Below, one piece after another: positions 1 to 6,638 of a stretch of DNA of 8,699 nt. Made by a program: the position numbers and the translations under genes. The DNA is taken from the NCBI GenBank assembly GCA_905215795.1, contig CAJMRV010000072.1, positions 1 through 8,699 of the forward strand. Reading direction: 5' to 3'. The DNA comes from an uncultured bacterium (GTDB taxonomy: Bacteria; Pseudomonadota; Gammaproteobacteria; Burkholderiales; Burkholderiaceae_F). Numbering within the stretch: the first letter of the stretch is position 1; each line of letters opens with the position of its first letter. The notes under the pieces were generated by a model. That model saw nothing but the letters and a program-made list of their open reading frames with translations, was not told where the DNA came from and made no database searches.

Positions 1-1213
1 GGTGAAGGCCTCCGGTGCCAAGAACGCCGCCCTTCCCATCCTGGCGGCCTCCCTCCTCACGGCCGACGACCTCGTCCTCACGAACGTGCCCGACCTCACC
101 GACGTCCGGACGATGATCAAGCTCCTCGAGGGCATGGGCGTGAAGGTGCGCCGCGAGGAGGACCGCCTGGTCCTCAACGCCGGCGAGATCACCAGCACGG
201 TGGCCCCCTACGAGCTCGTCAAGACGATGCGCGCCTCGATCGTGACGCTCTGTCCGCTCGTCGCCCGCTTCGGTGTGGCCGAGGTGAGTCTTCCGGGCGG
301 ATGCGCGATCGGCGCGCGTCCCGTCGACCAGCACATCAAGGGCCTGCGCCAGCTCGGCGCCGAGGTCGAGATCGACCACGGCTACGTCAAGGCCCGCGCG
401 ACGCGCCTCAAGGGCGCGCGCATCTTCACGGACATGGTGACCGTCACCGGCACCGAGAACCTGATCATGGCGGCCGTCCTCGCCGAGGGCACGACCGTGA
501 TCGACAACGCCGCGCGCGAACCCGAGGTGGTCGACCTGATCGAGTGCCTCAACGCGATGGGCGCGAAGATCGAGGGCGCGGGCACGGCCCACCTCACGAT
601 CGAGGGCGTCGACAAGCTCCACGGCACGACCCACCGCGTGGTCTCCGACCGCATCGAGGTCGGCTCGTTCCTCGTGGCGGGCGCGATGACCCGCGGCGAC
701 GTGCTCGTCACGGACTGCGACCCGCACCTCCTCGAACCCGTCACGGAGAAGCTCCGCGAAGCGGGCGTCGAGGTCACCGAGGGCGCCGACTGGATCCGCG
801 TGCGCATGGACCGCCGTCCCAAGGCCGTCTCTATCCGCACGATGCCCCATCCGGGCTTCCCCACGGACATGCAGGCCCAGATGATGACGCTCAACTGCAT
901 CGCCGAGGGCGTGGCCCACGTCACCGAGACGATCTTCGAGAACCGCTTCATGCACGTTCCCGAGCTCGCCCGCCTGGGCGCCGACATCACGATCGAGGGC
1001 TCCACGGCCATCGTCCGCGGCGTCGAGACGCTCGAGGGGGCCAAGATCATGGCCACCGACCTGCGCGCGAGCGCCTCGCTCGTGATCGCCGCGCTCGCCG
1101 CCAAGGGCGAGAGCGTGGTCGACCGCATCTATCATCTGGACCGCGGCTACGAGCGCATGGAAGAAAAATTGAAGGCGCTCGGTGCCCGCATCGTCCGAAT
1201 CAACGATAATTGA
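1..1213 (+). CDS. murA: UDP-N-acetylglucosamine 1-carboxyvinyltransferase MurA (5' partial)
   Basis: MurA transfers enolpyruvate from phosphoenolpyruvate to UDP-GlcNAc, the first committed step of peptidoglycan synthesis in the cytoplasm. About 403 residues are visible and the reading frame is open to the left edge. The first visible residues lead straight into SGAKNAALPI, which in the family lies near residue 20, so roughly 15-20 N-terminal residues are outside the window and the GTG at base 2 is an internal valine. Seen: the Lys-Asn of SGAKNAA (fragment residues 7-8), the catalytic cysteine in PGGCAIGARP (fragment Cys101, the fosfomycin target Cys115 of E. coli), the conserved GFPTDMQAQ segment with the catalytic aspartate, and the C-terminal LDRGYERMEEKL arginine. 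All active-site landmarks are intact. It ends with TGA at 1211-1213, 116 bases before the HisA-like gene, with no terminator seen between them. In Burkholderiales murA normally leads into the his operon. Confidence 0.97.
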   Translation, partial: VKASGAKNAALPILAASLLTADDLVLTNVPDLTDVRTMIKLLEGMGVKVRREEDRLVLNAGEITSTVAPYELVKTMRASIVTLCPLVARFGVAEVSLPGGCAIGARPVDQHIKGLRQLGAEVEIDHGYVKARATRLKGARIFTDMVTVTGTENLIMAAVLAEGTTVIDNAAREPEVVDLIECLNAMGAKIEGAGTAHLTIEGVDKLHGTTHRVVSDRIEVGSFLVAGAMTRGDVLVTDCDPHLLEPVTEKLREAGVEVTEGADWIRVRMDRRPKAVSIRTMPHPGFPTDMQAQMMTLNCIAEGVAHVTETIFENRFMHVPELARLGADITIEGSTAIVRGVETLEGAKIMATDLRASASLVIAALAAKGESVVDRIYHLDRGYERMEEKLKALGARIVRINDN

Positions 1214-1329
1214 AACTTTGAACCCAAGGGCGCTTCCGGCGTCCTCCCCACGCCTTCGCAGACGATGGAGAGTACACGGCGCCGATGCGTCGACAACACA
1301 ACATCAACCGCCTAAAGAGGTAGAGGCAA

Positions 1330-2079
1330 ATGTTTTTGATTCCTTCCATCGAACTGCAGGACAACAAGGTCGTCCTCACCCGCCAGACCGCGGGGGGCGT
1401 CCTCGTGAAGGAACCCCATCCCGCGTCGCTTGAAGAACTCGTCACCGAGTTCACCGACGCCGGTGCGGACCGTCTGCACATCGTGGACCTGGACGGGGCG
1501 CTTCATGCAAAGCCCATGAACCTGAAGGTCATCCGCGAGATCCTCGACATCGTCGCGGACTCCAACGACTTCACCGAAGTCCAGATCGGCGGCGGCATCC
1601 GCACGCTCGATCAGATCGACCAGTACCTTCAGATGGGGGTCGACTACGTTGTCATCGGCACGGCCGCCTACAAGCAGCCCGGCTTCCTGCACGACGCGTG
1701 CTCGAACTTCGGGGGCAACGTGATCCTCGCCATGGACGCCGTCGACGGCACGATCCATGTCGACGGATGGAAGGCCGCCACCCGCAACGACATCTTCACC
1801 TTCGCCGCGAAGGTCGAGGACTTCGAGCTCGATTCGATCCTCTACAACGACATCCGCCGCTCGGGCAGCCTGGGCGGGATGGACGTGGACACGATCGTCC
1901 GTCTTGCGCGCTCGAGCCGCATCCCCGTGATCGCCGCTGGCGGCCTCGGCGGCATGGACGACCTCAAGCGCCTCTGCGAGCATGAGGAGGACGGCGTCGC
2001 CGGCGTGGTGATGAGCCGCGCCCTCTACGAGAAGAAGATCGACTTCGAGGCGGCCTGCAACTACGTCGACTCGCTCTGA
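1330..2079 (+). CDS. hisA: HisA-family (beta/alpha)8 protein with substituted catalytic aspartates
   Basis: The family enzyme HisA isomerises ProFAR to PRFAR in histidine synthesis. At 249 residues it has normal family length. Kinship to beta-proteobacterial HisA is clear from IVDLDGA (51-57), QIGGGIR (85-91), IGTAAYKQPGFL (109-120), AMDAVDG (134-140) and VDGWK (144-148). However, the catalytic base (E. coli Asp7) is Glu8 in IPSIEL, and the catalytic acid (E. coli Asp176, motif RDG) is Ser178 in RRSG. Other substrate-loop positions also differ: the loop-1 QGD motif reads QTA (19-21), the phosphate-binding SGG reads AGG (203-205), and GRA reads SRA (229-231). The Asp of the AMD motif (136), Trp147 and Arg91 are kept. 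The start is set by AAAGAGG at 1314-1320, nine bases before ATG. No other his genes flank it, although hisG-D-C-B-H and hisF-I-E are usual here in Burkholderiales. Canonical HisA activity is doubtful; a changed substrate or a regulatory role is inference. Confidence 0.9.
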   Translation: MFLIPSIELQDNKVVLTRQTAGGVLVKEPHPASLEELVTEFTDAGADRLHIVDLDGALHAKPMNLKVIREILDIVADSNDFTEVQIGGGIRTLDQIDQYLQMGVDYVVIGTAAYKQPGFLHDACSNFGGNVILAMDAVDGTIHVDGWKAATRNDIFTFAAKVEDFELDSILYNDIRRSGSLGGMDVDTIVRLARSSRIPVIAAGGLGGMDDLKRLCEHEEDGVAGVVMSRALYEKKIDFEAACNYVDSL

Positions 2080-2085
2080 GCCGGC

Positions 2086-2122
2086 AAACGGGGGGAATAA
2101 CCCTCGTTTCTTGCGGTTTTTT
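2086..2122 (+). terminator. Probable intrinsic terminator after the hisA-like gene
   Basis: AAACGGGGG (2086-2094) pairs with CCCTCGTTT (2101-2109) as a 9-bp stem with one G-U pair and a GAATAA loop. A run of six T follows at 2117-2122, seven bases after the stem, a little far for an ideal terminator. It begins six bases after the stop codon and would separate the hisA-like transcript from the HIT-tatA unit. Confidence 0.6.
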
Positions 2123-2314
2123 GTTTCAAACGGGGCGGCCCTTGATTTTGTTAAGGAAAAATCAGGGTTGGTTCGGTAAGCTATGGGGTACGAGCGGTGA
2201 TGCACGCCGTCTCCGGAGGTCCTTGGTGGCGCTCCGGGAACGGGTCTCCGCAACGGACCGCGCCGGCTCCGGGATCCCCCCGGGGCCTGCACCGTAGTGA
2301 AGTAGGATTTAGGA
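2123..2314 (+). promoter_or_regulatory. Long leader/promoter region of the HIT-tatA unit
   Basis: This stretch between the terminator and the HIT gene starts A/T-rich (about 2142-2185) and then turns very GC-rich with several short inverted repeats, for example GGT-CCG (bulged) against CGGACC around 2244-2259, and a quasi-palindrome with a GGGATCCC core at 2266-2286. A promoter is expected because a terminator lies upstream. I could not find a convincing -35/-10 pair: TTGATT (2142), TTGTTA (2148) and TAAGCT (2177) do not have workable spacing. The ribosome-binding site is AGGA at 2304-2307, seven bases before ATG. Confidence 0.35.
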
Positions 2315-2656
2315 ATGCAAAAAGAAGACTGTATTTTCTGCAAGATCGCCCGGGGGGAGATCCCTTCGAAGAAGATTTACGAGGACGACGACGTCCTGGC
2401 CTTCCACGACATCCATCCCCAGGCGCCCGTGCATCTCTTGATCATTCCGAAGAAGCACATCACCTCGCTGGCCCATGCCGAGCCCGAGGACGCGCCTCTT
2501 CTTGGTAAAATGCTTTCGCTGACGCGGACCCTCGCGCTCCAAGCCGGAGCCGACAACGGTTATCGTGTCGTGATCAACACCGGTCGCGATGGCGGACAAG
2601 AAGTACCGCACTTGCATATTCACGTACTCGGCGGTCCCCGCCCCTGGAAAAATTAA
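2315..2656 (+). CDS. hinT: Histidine triad (HIT) nucleotide-binding protein, HinT type
   Basis: HinT-type proteins are small cytoplasmic homodimers that hydrolyse purine nucleoside phosphoramidates and acyl-adenylates; the physiological substrate is not settled. The 113-residue product matches the family length. Seen: CIFCK at 6-10 (a Cys-x-x-Cys common in bacterial members), the VVINTGRDGGQEVPH segment, and the triad His99-Leu-His101-Ile-His103 followed by VLGG, where the middle or last histidine region carries the nucleophile. The short C-terminal WKN tail is normal for the family. ATG is preceded by AGGA at 2304-2307. Only 12 bases separate it from tatA, so the two are probably co-transcribed. 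In Burkholderiales this gene normally sits between hisE and tatA, so its position here marks the right boundary of the lost his operon. Confidence 0.95.
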   Translation: MQKEDCIFCKIARGEIPSKKIYEDDDVLAFHDIHPQAPVHLLIIPKKHITSLAHAEPEDAPLLGKMLSLTRTLALQAGADNGYRVVINTGRDGGQEVPHLHIHVLGGPRPWKN

Positions 2657-2668
2657 AGGAGTGAACAA

Positions 2669-2890
2669 ATGGGTTCTCTTTCAATCTGGCACTGGCTGAT
2701 CGTTTTGGCCATCATCGTCCTCGTCTTCGGCACGGGCAAGCTCAAGAACATGGGCAAGGACCTCGGCGGGGCGATCAAGGGCTTCAAGGAAGGCATGCGC
2801 GAAGGCGACGAGACCACCAAGGAAATCGCCCAGGACGGCGCCAAGAAGGATGCCGTCGACGTGCAGGCCAAGGACAAGACCAACGCCTGA
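2669..2890 (+). CDS. tatA: Twin-arginine translocase subunit TatA
   Basis: TatA oligomers form the conducting element that moves folded proteins with twin-arginine signal peptides across the inner membrane. The 73-residue protein shows the classic plan: a short periplasmic N-terminus MGSLSIWHW, one transmembrane helix (about residues 8-20), the FG hinge in VFGTGKL (19-25), an amphipathic helix KNMGKDLGGAIKGFKEG (26-42) and a charged, disordered tail. Its Shine-Dalgarno AAAGGAG (2655-2661) overlaps the HIT stop codon, seven bases before ATG, giving tight coupling with the HIT gene. Unusually, tatB starts 168 bases downstream, beyond two stem-loops. That would let tatA be expressed in excess of tatB and tatC, matching the excess of TatA protein known in E. 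coli; the mechanism here is inference. Confidence 0.96.
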   Translation: MGSLSIWHWLIVLAIIVLVFGTGKLKNMGKDLGGAIKGFKEGMREGDETTKEIAQDGAKKDAVDVQAKDKTNA

Positions 2891-2924
2891 TCCGCTTCAC
2901 GTTGAAGGCGTGATTCCGCACGAG

Positions 2925-2959
2925 ACCTCCGCGTCCGGCAACGCCGGACCCGCGGAGGT
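2925..2959 (+). terminator. Strong stem-loop after tatA (weak terminator or mRNA-stabilising hairpin)
   Basis: ACCTCCGCG (2925-2933) pairs with CGCGGAGGT (2951-2959), and an inner TCCGGC (2934-2939) pairs with GCCGGA (2943-2948), giving 15 base pairs with a two-C bulge and an AAC loop. The tail after the stem is TCTTCTCTC, pyrimidine-rich but without a true T-run. Termination may therefore be partial, or the hairpin may instead protect the tatA message 3' end. Confidence 0.6.
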
Positions 2960-3002
2960 TCTTCTCTCGAAATAATTTTGGCGGGCGCAACCGCGCCATA
3001 AG

Positions 3003-3037
3003 ACCGCGGTGCTCCGGAGCGATGCCACCGCGGTTTT
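3003..3037 (+). terminator. Probable intrinsic terminator/attenuator between tatA and tatB
   Basis: ACCGCGGTG (3003-3011) pairs perfectly with CACCGCGGT (3026-3034), nine GC-rich base pairs around a 14-base loop that itself contains the palindrome CTCCGGAG. TTTTC follows directly, and a second T-rich run lies at 3047-3053. This is a textbook intrinsic terminator layout placed 22 bases before the tatB start, so tatBC would need read-through or a promoter of its own. Confidence 0.65.
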
Positions 3038-3058
3038 CATTTGGAATTTTTTTAGACG

Positions 3059-3769
3059 ATGTTTGATTTTGGTTTCGGCGAGATGATGATCATCGGCGCC
3101 GTCGGTTTGATCGTCCTCGGTCCCGAACGACTCCCCGTCGTCGCCCGCAAGGCGGGTGAGTGGATCGGCAAGGCCCAGCGCTTCGTCGCGCAGGTCAAGG
3201 ACGACATCAACCGCGAATCCGAGCTCTCCGAGCTCAAGCGTATTCAGGAAGAGGCGCAGAACATCGCCAACGACTTCAAGAATACGGTCGAGAAGGCCGC
3301 CACCCAGATCGAGTCCGACACGACGGCCCTCAAGAAGGACGTCGAGGCCGCGGGCGCCGACGCCCAGGCCGCCTTCGACTCGGTGGAGAAGTCCGCCTCG
3401 GGCGTGGCCGACGAGGCCACCGGGGCCGTCGACGACGCCGTCAAGGAGGCCTCCTCCTCCGCGACGCCCGAGCTCGACAAGGCCGTCGAGGACGCCATCA
3501 CCGGCAAGGTCGAGGTGAAGTCCAACGACGACATCGCGCACTTCTACGGCTGGGACGACCTCCCCGAGAACGCCCCCGCGCCGACCTTCAACTGGGAGGA
3601 GCCCAAGACGTTCTCCAAACGTTACCGCTCCGGCCCCTCCGTCGACGAACTCGCCCGCGAGATCGAACGCCTCCGTCACGAACTCGGCCTGCGCGAAGCG
3701 CAGCTCCAGTCGGACAACCGCCGCATGGGCGTGCGCGCACGCAGCAACCGCCCCCGCATCTACCGTTAA
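3059..3769 (+). CDS. tatB: Twin-arginine translocase subunit TatB, with long acidic linker
   Basis: TatB pairs with TatC to form the receptor for twin-arginine signal peptides at the inner membrane. Residues 1-70 are clearly TatB: MFDFGFGEMMIIG, a transmembrane helix (about 6-20), the Leu-Gly-Pro hinge (20-22) in LGPERLP, then an amphipathic helix with Glu/Arg-rich ESELSELKRIQEE. At 236 residues it is well above the usual 140-180. The extra length is an Ala/Asp/Glu/Lys-rich stretch (about 75-155) with heptad-like units such as VEKAATQIES and VDDAVKEAS, probably helical or disordered. The C-terminus (195-236) has an Arg/Glu-rich coiled-coil-like segment and a basic RARSNRPRIYR end resembling tails of beta-proteobacterial TatB. 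The Shine-Dalgarno is poor (only TTGGAA or TAGA upstream of ATG), although the conserved N-terminus fixes the start. tatC follows after 12 bases. Confidence 0.95.
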   Translation: MFDFGFGEMMIIGAVGLIVLGPERLPVVARKAGEWIGKAQRFVAQVKDDINRESELSELKRIQEEAQNIANDFKNTVEKAATQIESDTTALKKDVEAAGADAQAAFDSVEKSASGVADEATGAVDDAVKEASSSATPELDKAVEDAITGKVEVKSNDDIAHFYGWDDLPENAPAPTFNWEEPKTFSKRYRSGPSVDELAREIERLRHELGLREAQLQSDNRRMGVRARSNRPRIYR

Positions 3770-3781
3770 CACCGAACGATT

Positions 3782-4582
3782 ATGGCCGATTCCAAAAACA
3801 CGATTGAAGCGCCCGACGATCCCAACAACGAACAGCCGTTGGTGAGCCACCTCGTCGAGCTCAGGAACAGGACCGTCCGCGCGGCCGGCGCCACGCTGGT
3901 GGTCTTCGCCTGCCTGTCGCCGTTCATGAAGCAGATCTTCGACTTCCTGAGTCATCCGCTCATGATCGCGCTCCCGCAGGGCGCCAAGCTCCTCTCCACG
4001 GGCGTGGTCGCTCCGTTCATGGTGCCCCTGAAGGTGACGCTCTTCGTGGCGTTCCTCATCGCGCTCCCCTACATTCTCTACCAGGTGTGGGCCTACATCG
4101 CCCCGGCGCTCTACCGTCGTGAGAAGCGACTGGCCCTCCCGATCATCGTCTCCTCGATCGTGATGTTCGCGGTCGGCATGGCGTACTGCTACCTGATCGT
4201 GTTCCGCATGGTCTTCCAGTTCATCGCCCACTTCGCGCCCGACTCCGTGAACTTCGCGCCGGACATCGACTCGTACTTCAGCTTCGTGCTCACGATGTTC
4301 TTCGCCTTCGGCCTCACCTTCGAGGTCCCGATCGTCGTCATGGTGCTCAACCGCGTGGGCCTGGCCTCCTATGAGAAGCTCGTCAAGGCGCGTCCCTTCG
4401 TGATCGTCGGCGCGTTCGTCATCGCCGCGATCTTCACGCCGCCCGACGTCCTCTCGCAGATGCTCCTCGCGCTTCCGCTCGTGATCCTCTTCCAGGCGGG
4501 CATCCTCCTCGTGAAGTACTTCGGACGCTCCCAGGAGGAGATCGACGCCTCGCCGAGGGACAAGGACGAGGATGAGGAATGA
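3782..4582 (+). CDS. tatC: Twin-arginine translocase subunit TatC
   Basis: TatC is the polytopic core of the Tat receptor that recognises the twin-arginine motif. The 266-residue protein aligns along its length with E. coli TatC and should have six transmembrane helices (about 34-53, 77-98, 117-142, 164-188, 204-219, 225-246). Seen: the cytoplasmic N-terminal motif HLVELRNR with Glu26 and Arg28 (E. coli Glu15/Arg17), APALYRREKR with Glu114 (E. coli Glu103), FEVPIV with Glu181 (E. coli Glu170) and FTPPDVLSQ with Asp222 (E. coli Asp211). All functional residues are present. The tail is acidic (DKDEDEE). It lies 12 bases after tatB with no strong Shine-Dalgarno, suggesting translational coupling. 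A small hairpin (CCGGC/GCCGG within TGATGA/TCATCA, 4584-4616) begins right after the stop. Confidence 0.97.
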   Translation: MADSKNTIEAPDDPNNEQPLVSHLVELRNRTVRAAGATLVVFACLSPFMKQIFDFLSHPLMIALPQGAKLLSTGVVAPFMVPLKVTLFVAFLIALPYILYQVWAYIAPALYRREKRLALPIIVSSIVMFAVGMAYCYLIVFRMVFQFIAHFAPDSVNFAPDIDSYFSFVLTMFFAFGLTFEVPIVVMVLNRVGLASYEKLVKARPFVIVGAFVIAAIFTPPDVLSQMLLALPLVILFQAGILLVKYFGRSQEEIDASPRDKDEDEE

Positions 4583-4630
4583 TTGATGACCGGCCCCGCC
4601 GGCACATGAATCATCAGCAATGAAAACGAC

Positions 4631-4660
4631 AAGGGCTCCCCGGGTGACCGGGGAGCCCTT
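4631..4660 (-). terminator. Perfect 13-bp hairpin between convergent tatC and protease genes
   Basis: AAGGGCTCCCCGG (4631-4643) pairs perfectly with its complement at 4648-4660 around a GTGA loop. Read on the minus strand it is followed by GTCGTTTTC, a moderately T-rich tail; read on the plus strand the tail is GCATTCGGG. It therefore serves best as the terminator of the minus-strand protease gene, whose stop is 37 bases away, and may also block read-through from tatC. Confidence 0.75.
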
Positions 4661-4697
4661 GCATTCGGGGGGAACGGCCCCCATGTGTTCAATCCGT

Positions 4698-5813
4698 TCA
4701 GTTGAAGGCGCCCGAACTCCGTGCGCCGCCCCTCGGAGGCCGCTCGTCGAGGCGCACGCGGCGCAGGATCCGCTCGCCGCCCCGGATGAGCACGAGCGAG
4801 AGCTCCTCGCCGGGAGGCGTCGCGCTCACGCGGCGGTTGAGTTCGTTGAGGTTCTCCACGGGGGACTCGTCGACGGACTCGATCACGTCGAAGGCCCTGA
4901 GGTCGTTCTCGGCGGCCGGACTGAGCGGGATGACGTGCTCGATCATGACGCCGTGGTTCCTCGTGAGGCCGATGTCCCGGGCGTACTCGGGACTGAGCTC
5001 GCGGGAGACGACGCCGAGGTAGCCCCGTTCGACGGGACGCCCCTCGAGGAGCGTCGGGAGCACCCCGCTGATGATGCCCGTGGGGATCGCGAAGCCGATG
5101 CCGACGTTGGCCTCGTTCGCCTGGGGGCTGAAGATGGCGGTGTTGAGCCCCACCATCTCGCCCTTCGTGTTCACGAGCGGACCGCCCGAATTGCCGCGGT
5201 TGATCGCGGCGTCGGTCTGGATGAAGTTCTCGTAGCCGCTCAGGCCCAGTCCGTGGCGTCCGAGCGCGGAGACGATCCCTCGGGTGACGCTCTGGCCGAC
5301 GCTGAAGGGATTGCCGATGGCGAGGACCGATTCGCCCACTTGTAGGCGGGCGCTCTCTCCCATGGCGATCGGCTTGAGGGGCCCGGGCGGGTCGATTTCG
5401 AGGACCGCCAGGTCCGTCTCGGGGTCGGTTCCGACAATCTTTGCCTCGCGGCGGCGTCCGTCGGCGAGCTTCACGAGGATCTCGGGGAGCGGGCCAACGA
5501 CGTGCTGGTTGGTGAGGATCTTCCCGTCCTTGGAGACGATCACGCCACTGCCGACGGTTTTTAAGCTATTCTCAGGGAGTGCGTTCCAGTTCGAGTCGAT
5601 GCTCTCGACGTGCTCGTCGGCGACGGGCCGCCGGGTCATGATCGTCACGACCGAGGGACCGGCCCTGCGGGCGGCCTCGATCAGCGGGTCCGCCGGCGCG
5701 GGCCGTTCGAAGGCCTCCGGACGGAGGAGGAAGACGAGGCAGGCCAGGGCGGCGAGGATCGTGACGGCCTGGGCGGTGATGAGCCATATGCGGCGGAGGC
5801 GGGAGACGGACAT
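4698..5813 (-). CDS. Membrane-anchored HtrA-family serine protease, DegS-like
   Basis: S1C (HtrA) proteases degrade or sense misfolded envelope proteins in the periplasm. The 371-residue product has a basic N-terminus (MSVSRLRR) and one hydrophobic segment (about 11-30) without an obvious cleavage site, so it is probably anchored with the rest in the periplasm. The protease domain (about 42-250) shows the full triad: His104 in TNQHVV, Asp134 in TDLAVL and Ser209 in NRGNSGGPL. A single PDZ domain follows (about 264-355), starting at RGYLGV. One anchor plus one PDZ domain is the DegS layout rather than the two-PDZ DegP/DegQ layout. Whether it triggers an RseA-type cascade cannot be told. Upstream of ATG the minus strand reads TTGGAACA, a modest Shine-Dalgarno. 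The gene is convergent with tatC and divergent from the NIF3 gene, an arrangement known in other Burkholderiales. Confidence 0.93.
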   Translation of the reverse strand: MSVSRLRRIWLITAQAVTILAALACLVFLLRPEAFERPAPADPLIEAARRAGPSVVTIMTRRPVADEHVESIDSNWNALPENSLKTVGSGVIVSKDGKILTNQHVVGPLPEILVKLADGRRREAKIVGTDPETDLAVLEIDPPGPLKPIAMGESARLQVGESVLAIGNPFSVGQSVTRGIVSALGRHGLGLSGYENFIQTDAAINRGNSGGPLVNTKGEMVGLNTAIFSPQANEANVGIGFAIPTGIISGVLPTLLEGRPVERGYLGVVSRELSPEYARDIGLTRNHGVMIEHVIPLSPAAENDLRAFDVIESVDESPVENLNELNRRVSATPPGEELSLVLIRGGERILRRVRLDERPPRGGARSSGAFN

Positions 5814-5850
5814 TGTTCCAACGCAGCCATGAAAAAAGGATTGAAAATAA

Positions 5851-6603
5851 ATGCAGCTCGATAGTTTAACGGAATATCTCGACGATTATCTCCGTGCCGG
5901 CGAATATCAGGATTACGCGCCCAACGGCCTTCAGGTGGAGGGCCGCCGCGAGGTCCGGAAGATCGCCCTCGGCGTGACCGCAAGCCTGCGCTTCATCGAG
6001 GCGGCGCGCGAACGCGGGGCCGACGCGGTGCTCGTCCACCACGGCTGGTTCTGGAAGGGCGAGCCCGCTCCGATCGTGGGCATGAAGAAGCGGCGCGTGG
6101 CCGCGCTGCTCGGGGCCGACATGAGCCTGATTGCCTACCACCTCCCGCTCGACGCGCACGAGGAGGTCGGCAACAACGCCAGGCTCGCCGCCGAACTCGG
6201 CCTCAAGGTGGTCGAACGGCGCGGCGAGTACGGCCTCGTCAACATCTGCGAACCCGTCTCGGGGCCGCTCGAGCGCGAGTTCTTCATCGAACGCGTGGCC
6301 TCCGTTCTGAAGCGCCGTCCGCTCTGCGTGGGCGCTGAACCCGCACGCCTCTCGAGGATCGCCCTCTGCAGCGGCGGTGCGCAGGACTTCCTCGGCGAGG
6401 CGGTCCGCGCCGGGTGCGACGCCTACCTCTCCGGGGAGATCAGCGAGCGGACGACCCACGAGGCCCGCGAGCAGGGGATCCTCTACCTGAGTGCCGGCCA
6501 CCACGCCACGGAGCGCTTCGGCATCCAGGCCCTCGGGGCCCGGCTCGAAGAGGCGTTCCCCGGCCTCGAGTGCTTTTATCTCGAAGATGAAAATCCGGTT
6601 TGA
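5851..6603 (+). CDS. NIF3-family dinuclear metal-centre protein (YbgI-like)
   Basis: NIF3/YbgI proteins form toroidal hexamers with a two-metal site. Hydrolase or GTP-cyclohydrolase-like roles have been proposed, but the family function is not settled. The 250-residue product has family-typical length. Metal ligands are all visible: His63-His64 in LVHHGWFW, His97 and Asp101 in AYHLPLDAH, and His217/His218 with Glu221 in SAGHHATERFG, matching E. coli YbgI in placing and spacing. NGLQVEG (25-31) and YLSGEISERTTHEA are further family signatures. The Shine-Dalgarno AAAGGA (5835-5840) lies ten bases before ATG. It diverges from the protease gene with only 37 bases between starts, so promoters must overlap one or both coding regions. 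In Burkholderiales petABC normally follows; here sspA follows instead. Confidence 0.94.
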   Translation: MQLDSLTEYLDDYLRAGEYQDYAPNGLQVEGRREVRKIALGVTASLRFIEAARERGADAVLVHHGWFWKGEPAPIVGMKKRRVAALLGADMSLIAYHLPLDAHEEVGNNARLAAELGLKVVERRGEYGLVNICEPVSGPLEREFFIERVASVLKRRPLCVGAEPARLSRIALCSGGAQDFLGEAVRAGCDAYLSGEISERTTHEAREQGILYLSAGHHATERFGIQALGARLEEAFPGLECFYLEDENPV

Positions 6604-6638
6604 CCCCCGAGGTTTTCCTTGAAAAACAAACCACTTTG

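Noticed and set aside
2..4. GTG at the left edge as the murA start codon
   Set aside because: The residues that follow correspond to about position 18-20 of MurA, so the codon is an internal valine and the true start is upstream of the window.
2142..2182. Promoter for the HIT-tatA unit from TTGATT or TTGTTA with TAAGCT
   Set aside because: Spacings of 29 and 23 bases are too long; the region is a plausible promoter area but no specific pair is supported.
2897..4684. Long open frame (595 codons) on the minus strand across tatB and tatC
   Set aside because: It is antisense to two clearly conserved tat genes, has low-complexity Arg/Glu/Asp/Gly-rich content typical of shadow frames in GC-rich DNA, and shows no family motif.
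5829..5864. Eleven-codon mini-ORF overlapping the NIF3 start (MKKGLKINAAR)
   Set aside because: It has no ribosome-binding site of its own and contains the NIF3 Shine-Dalgarno; most likely chance.
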